Shown: positions 39,575 to 53,643 of the stretch, piece by piece | Numbering within the stretch: position 1 is the stretch's first letter | How the letters are laid out: each line of letters starts with the position of its first letter | Assembly: GCA_013146195.2 (NCBI GenBank) | Contig: CM028383.1 | Location: 1,105,499-1,169,498, forward strand | Reading direction: 5' to 3' | DNA length: 64,000 bases | From: Codonopsis lanceolata | Taxonomy: Eukaryota; Streptophyta; Magnoliopsida; Asterales; Campanulaceae | Program-made: the position numbers and the translations under genes | The notes under the pieces: model-generated | Databases searched by the model: none | What the model saw: the letters and a program-made list of their open reading frames with translations, nothing else | Told to the model about the DNA's origin: nothing

Positions 39575-39735
39575 TGTACTAATACTATAGAGGTCCATAT
39601 AGGTCCATTTACATTGTAAGCCTATTAGGGCACTAACCTAGTATAAATACTCTTAATATGTAACAATTGAATATAGATTTAATCCTCATTTTACAGTAAC
39701 TACTTCTTCTATGTTCTCTTTTGTTCTGTCGCAAA
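39575..39735 (+). repeat. Truncated 3' LTR of the short retroelement
   Basis: Starts TGTACTAATACTATAGAGG directly after the purine tract AAGGGGG (39568-39574). It matches the first about 160 bases of the 5' LTR without the MITE and then passes into unrelated sequence. Confidence 0.82.
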
Positions 39736-42486
39736 ACGCAACTCGGGTAAGAATATCCGGTCGTATCAAATAATAAAGTGTATATAAGTACGAGTTATCG
39801 ATCTCACAGAGAATGTACGTAATTCCAACTCCAACTAAGTAACAAAATTGGGCTAACTAGTTATATTTGAGCTAAAAGAAAATGAATTAAAAACTAAAAA
39901 TTCAAAAAAAATCTAAGAAAACAATTAAATCTACATTAACGCGAAAGTGGTTTGACATACAAAATAATTGCATTCCATAAATAAATGAAGCACAAACCAA
40001 TTCCACAATTTACAAGATTAATGAACCCTATAAAATATAATCAGCTTATCATAAAATAGAGATTGAAAGAATTAAACCGAAGAATGTGCGAATCCGAGGT
40101 TGACGTCACTTGCAAATGCATCGATGGCCCTTGATTTGAAGTTCAACTTTAATGCCCGGAATTTCCTCGAACTTTGTTATAAATACCATGAATGCTCGAT
40201 TAAACCTTGGAAACCTACATTAAAGCACAAATACACAAATAATAATATTTTCAAAACATAATTAACTCAAAATAGCACAAAATAAAAGGAAATTCAAGAG
40301 AAAATTCGTGGAAATCTTGGGCTCATCACCAGCTCGAGTCGTTAACAAATATTTACACGTTTTCGATTCCAACTCTGCAAGGGTGTTGTATGTGTTGAGG
40401 GCTCCATTTATACCGAATATTTTGTGTTTTCACCGATATTTTTTGGATGAGGTAAGTTGTTTTTCCCCCTGTTTTCTTGTGTATGCAATAATATATGCTA
40501 CATAAGGTGTTTCTGTGGTAATATATTAGTTAACGGGTAGAACATATACTACTTGTTAATTGTTTTGAGCTAGTAATTGGTATACATGTTCGTAGTAAAT
40601 AATTACTCGGTTTAATCGGTAGAATAGCCGATAAGAATGAAATAGGTTGATACTGCAAAATTGCAGTTATGACCCAAAAATATTGAAGTTATAATTATTA
40701 ACGCTCCGGGATTTGATTCCTTGAATAATTGACTCTATAGAGTCAAATTGAGTTAAATAAATTATATGGAGTAGTGTAACTGATGTTATACAATTTGGTA
40801 TTGGACCTTTCGTTGCGGATTATAGGATATATGGGCTTTAGTGAGAGATATGATCTTGAAGAACCTGTCAACAAAAGAAGGCCTTAAGCCTCGCGAAACC
40901 CCTTCGACGTTAGAGTAAGTCTTAGGCTTTAGTAAGCAAATTGACAGAGTTTCGGTGTGTAAAGTGAGCCTACCTTTTCAATGAAATGTCATGGGGGTAT
41001 ATATAGGTTTAAGGGAGACAAATCCAGACCCAATAAGGATCATGGCGAGATCTTAGGCCTTTATGGATCTTAATGCGGGTTGACCGTGTAACAGCCGAAT
41101 TAAGGGCTAAAATCTCAGACATGGATGTTACCATGTGACTGTACTCAGATAAACTAGCTTCCTGTTCGGGCATACTTGATTCTACATGGAGCGATGTCGG
41201 GATGTTGAATCTCGTTGTTCCCGATTAAGACATCATGTTCAAGTGATGTATATTTACCCGACCATGGTAGGCTGGTGGCGGATTGAGGCTTCCTGCTCGG
41301 AGATGATTCCCCTATCATGATAATGAGGGCTCTCGTGTTCTGCACGTGGTCGGATTTTGGGCTAGGTACATCAGTAACTAACTCCTATGGTGTTTGTATT
41401 TATTTAGGGGATGATTATATCATTATAAAAAATATGATGCAATAATAATTAATTATTTTTGGATAGTTGGGGGTTAATTAATAATTAGCGGTTGTGGCCC
41501 AAAAGTGTTATAGTATTATAATTTACCATACATGGTTAATTTGTATGACAATAAAGTATTAAACAAAGGAATGATATATTAGTCCATATGTGTTAATGCT
41601 ATTATTATGGTATTGTAATTGACTTTACGGAGTCAAATTAGAGTTGACTAATAGTTAAGTTAACTAAGTAGTTTAGTCCCGACAAGGAATTAAAGTATTT
41701 TAAATGATATTATTCATATGCTAAACTTATTACGTTTTGGGAATAATTAGCATCAAGTAAGTTGAGGTTTGAATGTATGTTATAAGTATGAAAATAGTAT
41801 CTGAAATTCAGTTACGTGAAGTTGTAACAATTAATAGATGTTTGTATGTCTATATTGAATGACAAGTAGATTCGTACTAGTTATGAGTATAAATAACCAT
41901 ATGACATCTGATGGACATTGAAGCTATTTAATAGTAAATAGATTTTGGGTTTGTGACTTAATAGAGTCAGTATTTAAGATAACTAAGTTATCTTAATTGA
42001 GTAATTGATCCATACGCTTATAAGAGAAGTGACTAGGTTTTAGTATAGAATTGTTACGACATGCTACTTAGATATTGTAACTACAAGTCAGTTATGGGAT
42101 AGTATTATGTGGATTAAGTACTTGTAAATTATGAATAATATTCTGTTAAGTAGGAGGCATTAATGGCCTGCTCCTCTGATTTATGTGAAACCCAAGACTT
42201 GTAAGCTTAGTGTTGTATTGGTGGAAAGTGATTAACCCAGAAGACTTATATAAAGAGTTAAGGTGCTCGTAAGTATTGTTTGACAAGTGTTATGAATAGC
42301 GAGATCGAGAGCCTGCTCTCATTATCATATGAACACCATTTGGATACATGGTAGTTAGGAACCAATTTATAAAGTTTATGTATGATATAGGTTGCTAGTG
42401 GTAACAAGTTGGTGTATTGTGTGTAGTAGAGTCATTGACTTACTTTTGAACTATCTAGTGTTTAATACTCATAGATAGCTAGTGAC
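39736..42486. other. Repeat-like sequence, no gene
   Basis: The phrases GACTCTATAGAGTCAAATTGAG (about 40731) and GACTTTACGGAGTCAAATTAGAG (about 41630) recur in similar surroundings, which suggests an old internal duplication or LTR-type repeat. Around 40850-41360 is a more GC-rich block. No protein domain was recognised. Confidence 0.4.
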
Positions 42487-42986
42487 AACCACTACAACAA
42501 AAAGGAGCATTTACAACGTTTTTTTCACAATGTTTCTATAAAAACGCTGTTAAAAGTTAATTTAAGACAACGTTTTTAAGTTAAACGTTGTTATTAGTAT
42601 TTCTACAACATTTTTTAAAATGAACGTTGTGTTAACCATTTTATTTGACAATGTTTCTTCTTAAAATATTGTTATTTCAGAGTGATTTTACAACGTTTCT
42701 CAACAAACGCTATTCCTACAAACTGTTTAACAACGTTTGTGAACATAAACATTGTCTAATTGTTAAAATAAAAATTTTCCCCTCCCGCTACCAACCCTAT
42801 TGCGCAGTAAACAAGGGTTGAAATTCCTTCCAAAAGCCAAAATCCCCAAACCCCCAAAACCCATTCTTTGCCCCAGTCGTCTTTGTGCCTTCAGCCCCTT
42901 TCATCGCTACCTTACCAAATCATCCACGGATTTCTATCATCGATCTTTGCACTGGCCCTAACATCGACGTTCCTCTCCATTTGAAG

Positions 42987-43042
<56 letters not shown>

Positions 43043-44183
43043 GAGATACGAACATGCATATGCATGTGTGGTTGTCTGTTTATGCGTGTATTACTATTGT
43101 TTATGCTTCACTCTTCTACTTCGGGTTTTGTTTTGATAATCAAAGAGTTATTGATTCAATTAGGTGCCCCAGTTTTTTCACAATTTGTGTTTTCATTTTT
43201 ATATCTATGTTCAATTATCCGCCTATGTACATTCGCTCTCGAAGGTGGGAATTGCCCTTGTAAAATAATGTCGGCATCACAAAATATAGCATCCGAGCCC
43301 GAACCACTTACCCATGCATAACCATTGTATAGTAGAAGAACATATACTTGGTTACGTAATCTATAAAGTCTTGAGAAATGCAAAGTAGGAAGCACCGCTT
43401 ATGTGCTTGCCTTTAGAAACCTCAAGACCTACCAAGATTAAGTTTTTCTTCATCTTTGTATCCCCTGTTTAATTGAACCGATAGTCTGATACCAACCAAG
43501 GAATCAATTCACTTATTTAAGTTTAAAACTTGCAATTTTCTATTGGAGTTGTTTCCTTCTCTTCATTGACACGGAATTTAGTATCTCATTTTCCTTAAAT
43601 TGTTCTTTTTTTGCTTCCTACACTATTATTTTGTGGGTTGGGTAACTTGGGTTCTCGCTCTAATATTCCTAACTCTTTTACCCACCACCTCTTTAGTTCC
43701 CTACTGATCACTCCCACTCTCCCTCGTCCTTAATTTTCTAGGGTTTGAAGAAATCTTGATTGAGTCATATGAAAACTTATCTTCTAGCTTCAATTACATA
43801 TTACAGAAGGTCCAGTTAGTGATACAAAGGAGTCGTGCGTAGGTGAGTATCTCCTTCTCGTCTTAATTATAGCAGATGATATTTTACAATTTGTTTTCAT
43901 TTTGTTCTTCTTGGGATTTCTTGTGGATTTTCTCTCACATCCTCGTTTGTTGGATTCATGGGAGGTGCATCATTATCATTGGTCTCCAACAATTCAAGGG
44001 TTTGCTTGGCCTTAGTCGGTTCACCACCAAAATTGACGTGGTCTCTGCCTTGGGAGCAGCCTTAAGATCCCTTCACCATCCAAGAAGTTTTGCTTAGCAA
44101 TGCTTTTTCAAAAATCTAGTTTATGGCAATCGACAACCTTTTTAATTGGATTCTTCTTGGATTCCCCTCGTGTGAATTCTGCT

Positions 44184-44285
44184 TAAATTCCATTCAATCG
44201 TGTTGCATTAGAAGTTTTGGATAAAAGCATGAATGGAAAATTGAAAAGTTACCTTGTGGATGACTTCCAAAATCCCAGAATGCAG
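44184..44285 (+). pseudogene. Unidentified exon-like open segment inside the CACTA element
   Basis: An open stretch encodes IPFNRVALEVLDKSMNGKLK followed by SYLVDDFQNPRMQ and ends at a GT dinucleotide (CAG|GTTAGTAG), like an exon with a splice donor. An in-frame TAA lies just upstream, so the 5' part is lost or spliced. I do not recognise the family. Codon use and lack of stops suggest a captured host exon. Confidence 0.4.
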
Positions 44286-44662
44286 GTTAGTAGATTGTGG
44301 AAAATGGAGGTTATTTCTTTTCTTTTACATGTTTCTTTAGCCTTGCCTTCATAGGTGACAGTGGGATAGGGAATTCAAAAATTTAGTCCACAATTTATTC
44401 CTTTCATCTCTCAGTTGAATAATGAACCTCACTCCTTGTGCTATACTCCTCACTTTGTTGGAATATTTGTTTATATTGGTTTAATGATGATAAAGTATGG
44501 TAGTTCCGGAAATACACTTAACTAAGATGGCCTTTCCATGTGAGATGACATTAATTTTTGTTTTCTGCAGTAGAATTGTTCCTTTGTGGTTGATGTTTAT
44601 GATGGTTGTGTTATTATTGGGTTGACTTCTGTATGTTAAAATTTTGTTTCCTTCACTTGCAG

Positions 44663-44762
44663 ATGTTGTGTCCATCCCCAAAACAAATGAGAACTTCCGT
44701 CTCCTCTATGACACCAAGCGGCGATTCCGTCTCCATTCGATCGTGATGAAGAGGCGAAGATT
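44663..44762 (+). pseudogene. Captured fragment of the 40S ribosomal protein eS4 gene
   Basis: After a splice-acceptor-like CTTGCAG the sequence encodes VVSIPKTNENFRLLYDTK, then RRFRLHSI. This is the strongly conserved central part of eukaryotic ribosomal protein eS4 (RPS4). The phase at the acceptor fits an exon that starts with the last two bases of an Asp codon. One base appears to be missing just after HSI, which shifts the frame, and the segment then ends in unrelated sequence. It is a non-functional fragment carried by the CACTA element. Confidence 0.85.
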
Positions 44763-46422
44763 AGTATATCCTTATATTATATGTTTCTTCCACACTCATA
44801 TATCTCTTGTTTGATTTTAGGTTGACCTTCGTGAATGAGGCACTATAATTCCATGGTTGACCTTAATCGCTTATTTTTGTGAGATGACATTAATTTTTGT
44901 TTGCATGCCTTAAGTTCGCTTGTATGAAGAGCGATTAAGATCTATTTACCGATGTGTCATGCGCACTTAGTCAATGCAAAGATTTAGTTTATAACGATGC
45001 TCCTTGATTGTGCCTAAACTTCATGGCATCATTGCCACATACTTAAGTCAACGTGTACATCGGCTTGGCATGGCCACCATAATATTGCCACTGATATTTC
45101 TTGGCGTGCAGGATTCTCCAGTTTTGTGCATCTAGTTGCTTTGGTTCTGTCTCTGTATCCTTGGAGGCCATATTCTTATTCTACCTTAATTGTTGTCTGA
45201 CAGGCATAAAAGGTAGAAAGGGAGGCTACAGATCTTAAGGGTTCAATGAGAAAGAGAATGGAGTTCCTCGATATGGATTGATGTTGTGGTCATTGCTATA
45301 TTTTGCATTGATTTCATGCCATGTCTTCCGCAAATATTATCGCGGCTGGTGGATGCTGGGAAATGACGTAGGTTTGGATTTGTCAAGTTTGATTATGATG
45401 TTTTCTTTCTTTCTTTGCACACATAGTTCTCTGTAACATTCAGAATGACATTTAATAAGGTTTTAGTTGCAAGTACTATGTCACGATGTTTTTCAGATAG
45501 AGTAGGTTCCAACCTTGGGACTTATGGACATAACAATACGGTTGTGCTGGAGATGGGATGTGGCGATTTGCAATGAGTCTTTAGTTTGCTTTATATTTTT
45601 GTAAAAGTTTCATTCTGGGTTTTTTGTTTCCCTCTTCAATCTATATAAAGCTCCAGATGAAGATAGGGTTGGTTTCACGCTATTGGCTCAATCTTGCCAT
45701 TTTATCTTAATGTAGAACAGTAATGTTAACCAATATAGAATAGAAAGATAAATTGCGTACAGATTTTGTTTTGGATACTTTATGGCGAACCTAGTTTTGC
45801 GCACATATATTGTTTATGATTTTGGTTCATCGCTTTATATTCATATCATATAGGGTGTATGAACAAGTAGGTGTAATTTTGGATCACTGCAATGTGATTG
45901 GCTAGTGTAGGCGTGTCGGAGCAGAACAGGATGAATTGAGCTAGGATTTTATTTTTAAAAAAAATGCTATTCACAACGTTTTTCAAAAACGTTGTTAATT
46001 ATATATCACAACGTTTAATGAACGTTGTCTAAAGTTTTCTACAACGTTTCCAAAAAAACATTGTAAAATCACATTTTACAACATTTTTAATAAAATGTGG
46101 TGATATCCCTTGTTACAACGTTTTCGACAAACGTTGTGCTATGGTCTTTACAACGTTTTTTAAATGTTGTCAAATACTTTTTACAACGTTTTTTAAATGT
46201 TGTCAAATACTTTTTACAACATTTTTTAAATGTTGTCAAATAGTATTTGAGGGATTGTGGGGGGGGGGCGCAAAAACAACAGTTTTTGCAACATTCTAAA
46301 AACATTGTGAAAGAAATCGACTTATTACAACGTTGGCTATAACAACGTTTTAAAAAACGTTGTGAAAACTCTTTTACAACATTTTTAAAACGTTGTAAAA
46401 ACCCTTTTTTGTTGTAGTGAAC

Positions 46423-49270
<2,848 letters not shown>

Positions 49271-49274
49271 CAAT

Positions 49275-50195
49275 TAACATTACTTCAAAGTAATACCCTT
49301 AATACTAAAAAGCAACACTCTTAATACTAAAAAAGTGGCACATTTAATATTAAAAAGTGACGTATTTAATACTAAAAAGTGACGTATTTAATAATAAAAA
49401 GTGACACACTTAATACTAAAAAGTGACACATTTAATACTAAAATGTACTCCATCCGTCCCTAAATTATCGTCTTCCTTTCCTTTTTCGTCCGTACCAAAA
49501 TAATTGTCCACTTTGAAACTTACCTTTTTAAAACATCATTTTTACCACTTTACCCTTACTTTTTCACTCTACTTTAATTATGAGGCACATACACATGGAC
49601 ATTAAAGGAAACTACACATTAAACCAATATAAATAATCAAGTCAATTGTTTTTCTTAAAGCGTAGGGAGGACGAGAGGGAGTAACACTTTTAATACTAAA
49701 AAGTGACACATTTAATACTAAAAAGTGTCACTTTAATACTAAAAAGTGTCACTTTAAACTAACGTTGACTGCTAAAAGTGACACATTTAATATTAAAACG
49801 TGACATTTTCAATGCTTAAAAGTGATACTTTTAAGGTCAATAAGGACGATTTTTATTTATATGACAAAATGACACTTGTACGGTCAAAAGTAATACATTT
49901 AATGCTAAAAAGTGACATTTTTAATGTTATAAAGTAACACTTTAACATCAAACGTAATGATTTTTATTTATGAAAAAATGAGACACTTTTCAAAGTGAAA
50001 ATAACACATTTAAGACTAAAAGTGATACATTTAAGCCCAAAAGTAATACTTTTTAGGGAAAAATTATAATTTTCATTAAAAATGCAAAGTGACACTTCTA
50101 AGGCCAAAAGTAACACATTTTATACCATAAAGTAACAATGTTAATAATAAAAAGTGACACTCTGCATATATAAAAATGAGGGGTGGCGCTATAAT
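49275..50195. repeat. Degenerate GTGACAC-type short-period repeat array, copy 1
   Basis: Dozens of variants of AAAAAGTGACACATTTAATACT (about 20-22 bp) follow one another, with a Stowaway MITE inserted at 49448. The array ends in a GAGGGGTGGCG tail that leads into the PMEI gene upstream region. The same structure recurs at 51925-52470 and 61915-62430. Confidence 0.75.
49448..49681. mobile_element. Stowaway-type MITE, 234 bp
   Basis: The left end CTCCATCCGTCCCTAAATTA and the inverted right end GGGAGGACGAGAGGGAG are flanked by TA on both sides. CTCCCTCCGTCCC ends and a TA duplication define Tc1/mariner-type Stowaway MITEs. Confidence 0.85.
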
Positions 50196-50382
50196 TTTCA
50201 AAAACTAAGAGGTTGTATTGAGATTTCTGAATTTGCCTCATTCACCCTAGATAGATCCGTTTTATATACCGTCTTACAAGAGACCACCTCTCGTTGATAA
50301 TAGTTGTTGATGCACTTATTAGAAATTTTTTAAATATGAGTTTTTATCCGTTGAAAATTTAATTAGACCGACTTTCCTCCTC

Positions 50383-50390
50383 TATAAATA
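50383..50390 (+). promoter_or_regulatory. TATA box of the 50488 PMEI gene
   Basis: TATAAATA in a pyrimidine-rich context (CCTCTATAAATAGTCTC), 98 bases before the ATG. It is conserved exactly in the duplicate at 60385. Transcription should start about 30 bases further on, giving a leader of roughly 65-70 bases. Confidence 0.8.
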
Positions 50391-50487
50391 GTCTCTCCCA
50401 TTTACCAAAACTGATCATACAGCCTCAAAGAAGTTGTAAAATCTCTAAATCTAATCCCATATATTTTCTCCCTTACACCGAAAAAAC

Positions 50488-51081
50488 ATGTTGATCAATT
50501 TTTGTAATTACCAACATGAGCGCTCCTTCATCTTTCATTTCCTCTTTTCTTGTACTTTGATCCTTTCTATCGGTATCCTTCCAAGTGCTTCTGCTCGTCC
50601 TCCGGCTCCAGCTCCTCTGACCCCACCTATATTGGTTCAACATGTTTGCCAAAATACAACGATTTATGATTTCTGTCTAAAGACCCTTCTTAGTTATCCT
50701 CAGATAGAGTCGCTGTCATCTGTACCACCATCAAAACAAAGAACGGTTGTTGCCGAAGTAGCGTTTGAACTAGCGTTTAATATATCTCGCGACACCTTGA
50801 ACTACATATTCAAATTGGACAAGGCCACTCCAGACGACGCGGCGGTAGAACAATGCGAGACTTTATATGAACTGATAGAAGACGATATGGCTTGGGCCTA
50901 TCAAACGCTAGGCGACAAAGATCCTTCAACGTTTGATTTTTATCCTAATGATTCTATGGGGATCGTTAAGGATTGCGAGAAGCAATTTAAGGGGCGTAAG
51001 GATAATCCATTGCATAGCAGAAATCTTCATTTGATGCTTATGTTAGAGATTAGTATTGCTGTCACTAAGGTATCAGCCTAG
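50488..51081 (+). CDS. Secreted invertase/pectin methylesterase inhibitor, duplicate A
   Basis: 197 codons, no intron. A hydrophobic signal peptide covers residues 13-36 (FIFHFLFSCTLILSIG, cleavage probably after ASA). A Pro/Ala-rich linker (37-47) and the PMEI helical bundle (about 48-197) follow. All four disulfide cysteines are present: C54, C63, C123 and C163. The end, LMLEISIAVTKVSA, matches the usual C-terminal helix of putative invertase inhibitors. Expected role is inhibition of cell-wall invertase or pectin methylesterase; the target is not decidable here. The only two protein differences from the copy at 60490 are Asn105 (Ala there) and Lys144 (Gln there). A Met start with a TATA box 98 bases upstream supports the chosen start. 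Confidence 0.92.
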   Translation: MLINFCNYQHERSFIFHFLFSCTLILSIGILPSASARPPAPAPLTPPILVQHVCQNTTIYDFCLKTLLSYPQIESLSSVPPSKQRTVVAEVAFELAFNISRDTLNYIFKLDKATPDDAAVEQCETLYELIEDDMAWAYQTLGDKDPSTFDFYPNDSMGIVKDCEKQFKGRKDNPLHSRNLHLMLMLEISIAVTKVSA

Positions 51082-52508
51082 CATAGAAAAAATCTTTTGC
51101 CAGTAATTTCATGTCATAAATAATCCCATTAGCAAATTTAAAAAATGTTTGATGGGCTTGTATGTCTCAAAGTCGAGCTGCAAATCGAGTAAGTTGGTCC
51201 AAGTCTCGTTGTCTAAAACTAAAACCATGAGATTAGGCCGTTTTGATGAATGATTCTCTCATAATTTCTTTTGGTAATTGTTAATTAATTCCGTCTTATC
51301 TACTTCAGCTTTAATAATTTTATTATAGGTAAGGTAATTAATTATCTAACTGATTACCAAAATGTATCATACTATATGGTCGATGTACAATGTACATCAT
51401 CCATCCTTAACGATTATGCAAATTAATGAAACATCAATGTTCGTCTTCATTAAAGTCAAAATGAATTTATGCAAGGATCACTAAGAAGATAAGATATGGT
51501 AAAAACATGTGTAGGACGGTCTTACCGATCCTAAATCCATAAGACAGACCCCCAAAAATGATAAAATGAAGGGTGATGGAGTGGGTAACCCATCAACAAA
51601 GACCGTGGGTTACCTAGTAAAAAAATAGATCAAAATGTGAGAGAAAATAGGTAAAAAAAATCAGACAAATGAGACTAAAACCCACGGATCTACCGCCAAC
51701 ATAAGTCTGCGGGTCACACAAGGAGGGAGGGACACGTGTTGGCTCGATAGGCTAGCCAGCACATTAATGAGATATTTCTCATTTTGCTCTGCTACCCCTG
51801 CACTTTCAAGGTCATTTGTCGAAATTTTTCTTCTTCCTAAGTCTGCGCAGTTTCATCCTTTATAACCTTTTGTTAGCTTCATTTGCTTTGGGATACTTGA
51901 CGGATCCTAACAGATTTTTGTGAAATGATAAGTGACACATTTAAAGCCAAACATGACATATTTAAAAAACAAAAGTGACACATTTTAAGGTTAAAAGCGA
52001 TATTATAAATGAAAATTTTTATTATAATTTTCATTAAAATTCAAAGTAACACTTTCAATACTAAACAGTAACATTATTAATACTAAAAAGTGACACTCTT
52101 AATACTAAAAAGTGACACGTTAAAACTAACAGTGACTGCCAAAAGTAACATATTTAATACTAAAACGTGATATTTTCAATGCGATAAAGTGACACTTTCA
52201 CGGTTTCACCGTTTCAAGCAAAAAAGTAACGGTTTTCATTTATAATGCAATGTAACATTTTTTAAAGCAAAAGTGACATATTTAAGACCAAAAGTAATAC
52301 ATTTAAGACTAAAATGTAACATTTTTTTAAGAAAAAAAAATGATATTTTTTGTTAAAAACGCAAAGTGACACATTTTATACTGAAAAGTGACACATGTTA
52401 TACTGAAAAGTGATACTTTTAATACTAAAAAGTGATACTTTTTATTTATACACGTGAGGGGTGACGTTGTAATTTTCAAAATTTGAAGGGGTTACAGTAC
52501 TGAGATGA
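51082..52508 (+). other. Downstream flank of PMEI gene A with GTGACAC array
   Basis: There is no gene. The array of GTGACAC-type repeats runs from about 51925 to 52440, followed by a GAGGGGTGACGTTGTAATTT tail. That tail resembles the tail just before the gene (50177 onward), so the PMEI gene lies between two related repeat units. Confidence 0.6.
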
Positions 52509-53643
52509 TTGAATCTTGGCTCATTTAACATAAATAGGTCCGTCTTATTAATTAAGATCCGTAAGACCATTTTCCAGGAGACATACTTTTATAAGATAAT
52601 ATGTAATAACACTTTAATATATAATGTAGTTGAGTTTGTCTTGCGAATTTTTTACATGAATCATTTTCGTTTAGAAGTAGCAGAATTTCCAATTGAAAGG
52701 CACTTTCTCTTGAAGTTGAATTCACAGTTTTATGGTCAGGGGCGGCCTCGTGCAGTGGTCGCTGGAGGTTGTTGTCGGAGGAGGATGGTGGCTACTAGAG
52801 GTTTTTGTCGGAGGTTGTGGTGATAGTCGTCGGAGTTAGTTTGTTGTCAGCGGCGTGTAGTGGGCCTAGTGACCGCCAAAAGTTGTCCATTTATGCCAAC
52901 ATAAGCCCGTGTGAAATAATGATTGTATGGACTCCTATTTTTGTGCACATAAGCTTATATGGATTAATGGGTAAAAATGGGCAATAATGCATGCAGTGGC
53001 GGAGCTGCGTTTGTTCTTATAGGGGACATGACCCCGTGGACCTTTAAAGAAATTCCACTAACGCGGTAGAGGTGTTATTGAGTTTTGGTTATTTTTGTTA
53101 AAAATTGTACTATTTGCTACCCTAGAGTTAATTGAAAAATGTACTAGTGGCCCCCATAAATTCAGAATCTATCTTTAAGTTCTTTTTATGTTCGGTAAAG
53201 AAAATGTATATATGGTCCCCACAGAAACAAAATCATGGTTGCTTCGCCTCTGAATACATGCAACCATATCCATCAATCTGTAGGCAGTGAGAGCAGACAT
53301 ATGTGTGTGGGTAAAAACTATCACCTCAATTTTCTTCTAAATCAAGTCAATTGTAATTCTTTTAAAATAAAATGATATAGATTTATTTTGAGTATTAAAA
53401 TCAAATTCCATCTTGAATCATACAATATACATTGTTTTAAGCGTCTTCTCCCAGTTGATATGAAAAAAGTAAAACGGATCATTTTTAGGTTTTCAATTTT
53501 TGTTTCGTAACGATGGAAGAAAAAAGTAGAGAGAGAGAGAGATTGAGAAAGGTTAATAGGATCAAAGGATGAAAAAGTAGAACACCAAAACTAAAGTGCT
53601 AAATCCAGTTTAGTAGTAAATTGTGTTGGAGGTGATGGTGTTA

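Larger units (their letters stand above)
32363..39735 (+). mobile_element. Short-LTR retroelement, nested by a MITE and a Mutator-like transposon
   Basis: The order is 5' LTR (32363-32775), primer-binding site, non-coding interior, purine tract (39568-39574), then the start of the 3' LTR (39575 to about 39735), which is cut short. LTR identity is clear from shared blocks (ATAGAGG, CCATATAGGTCCATTTACAT, CACTAACCTAGTATAAATAC, ACAGTAACTACTTCTTCTAT). Without nested elements, the LTR is about 230 bp and the interior about 1.1 kb. It holds no recognisable gag or pol, so it is a non-autonomous, TRIM-like element, probably of copia type. Its insertion disrupted the PMEI pseudogene. Confidence 0.85.
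42490..46419. mobile_element. CACTA (En/Spm) transposon, 3.9 kb, non-autonomous
   Basis: It starts CACTACAACAAAAAGG and ends with the inverse CCTTTTTTGTTGTAGTG. It is flanked by the 3-bp duplication AAC (42487-42489 and 46420-46422). Both ends carry many ACAACGTT/AACGTTGT words (42510-42760 and 45965-46400), the subterminal repeat array expected for CACTA elements. No transposase (TNPA/TNPD-like) frame is present. The interior holds a (CT)n(CA)n run (about 42985-43041) and exon-like sequence, including a piece of the eS4 ribosomal protein gene. Confidence 0.92.

Noticed and set aside
46087..46305. Open frame with repeated KKYLTTFKK blocks
   Set aside because: It is a minus-strand translation of the ACAACGTT subterminal repeats of the CACTA element.
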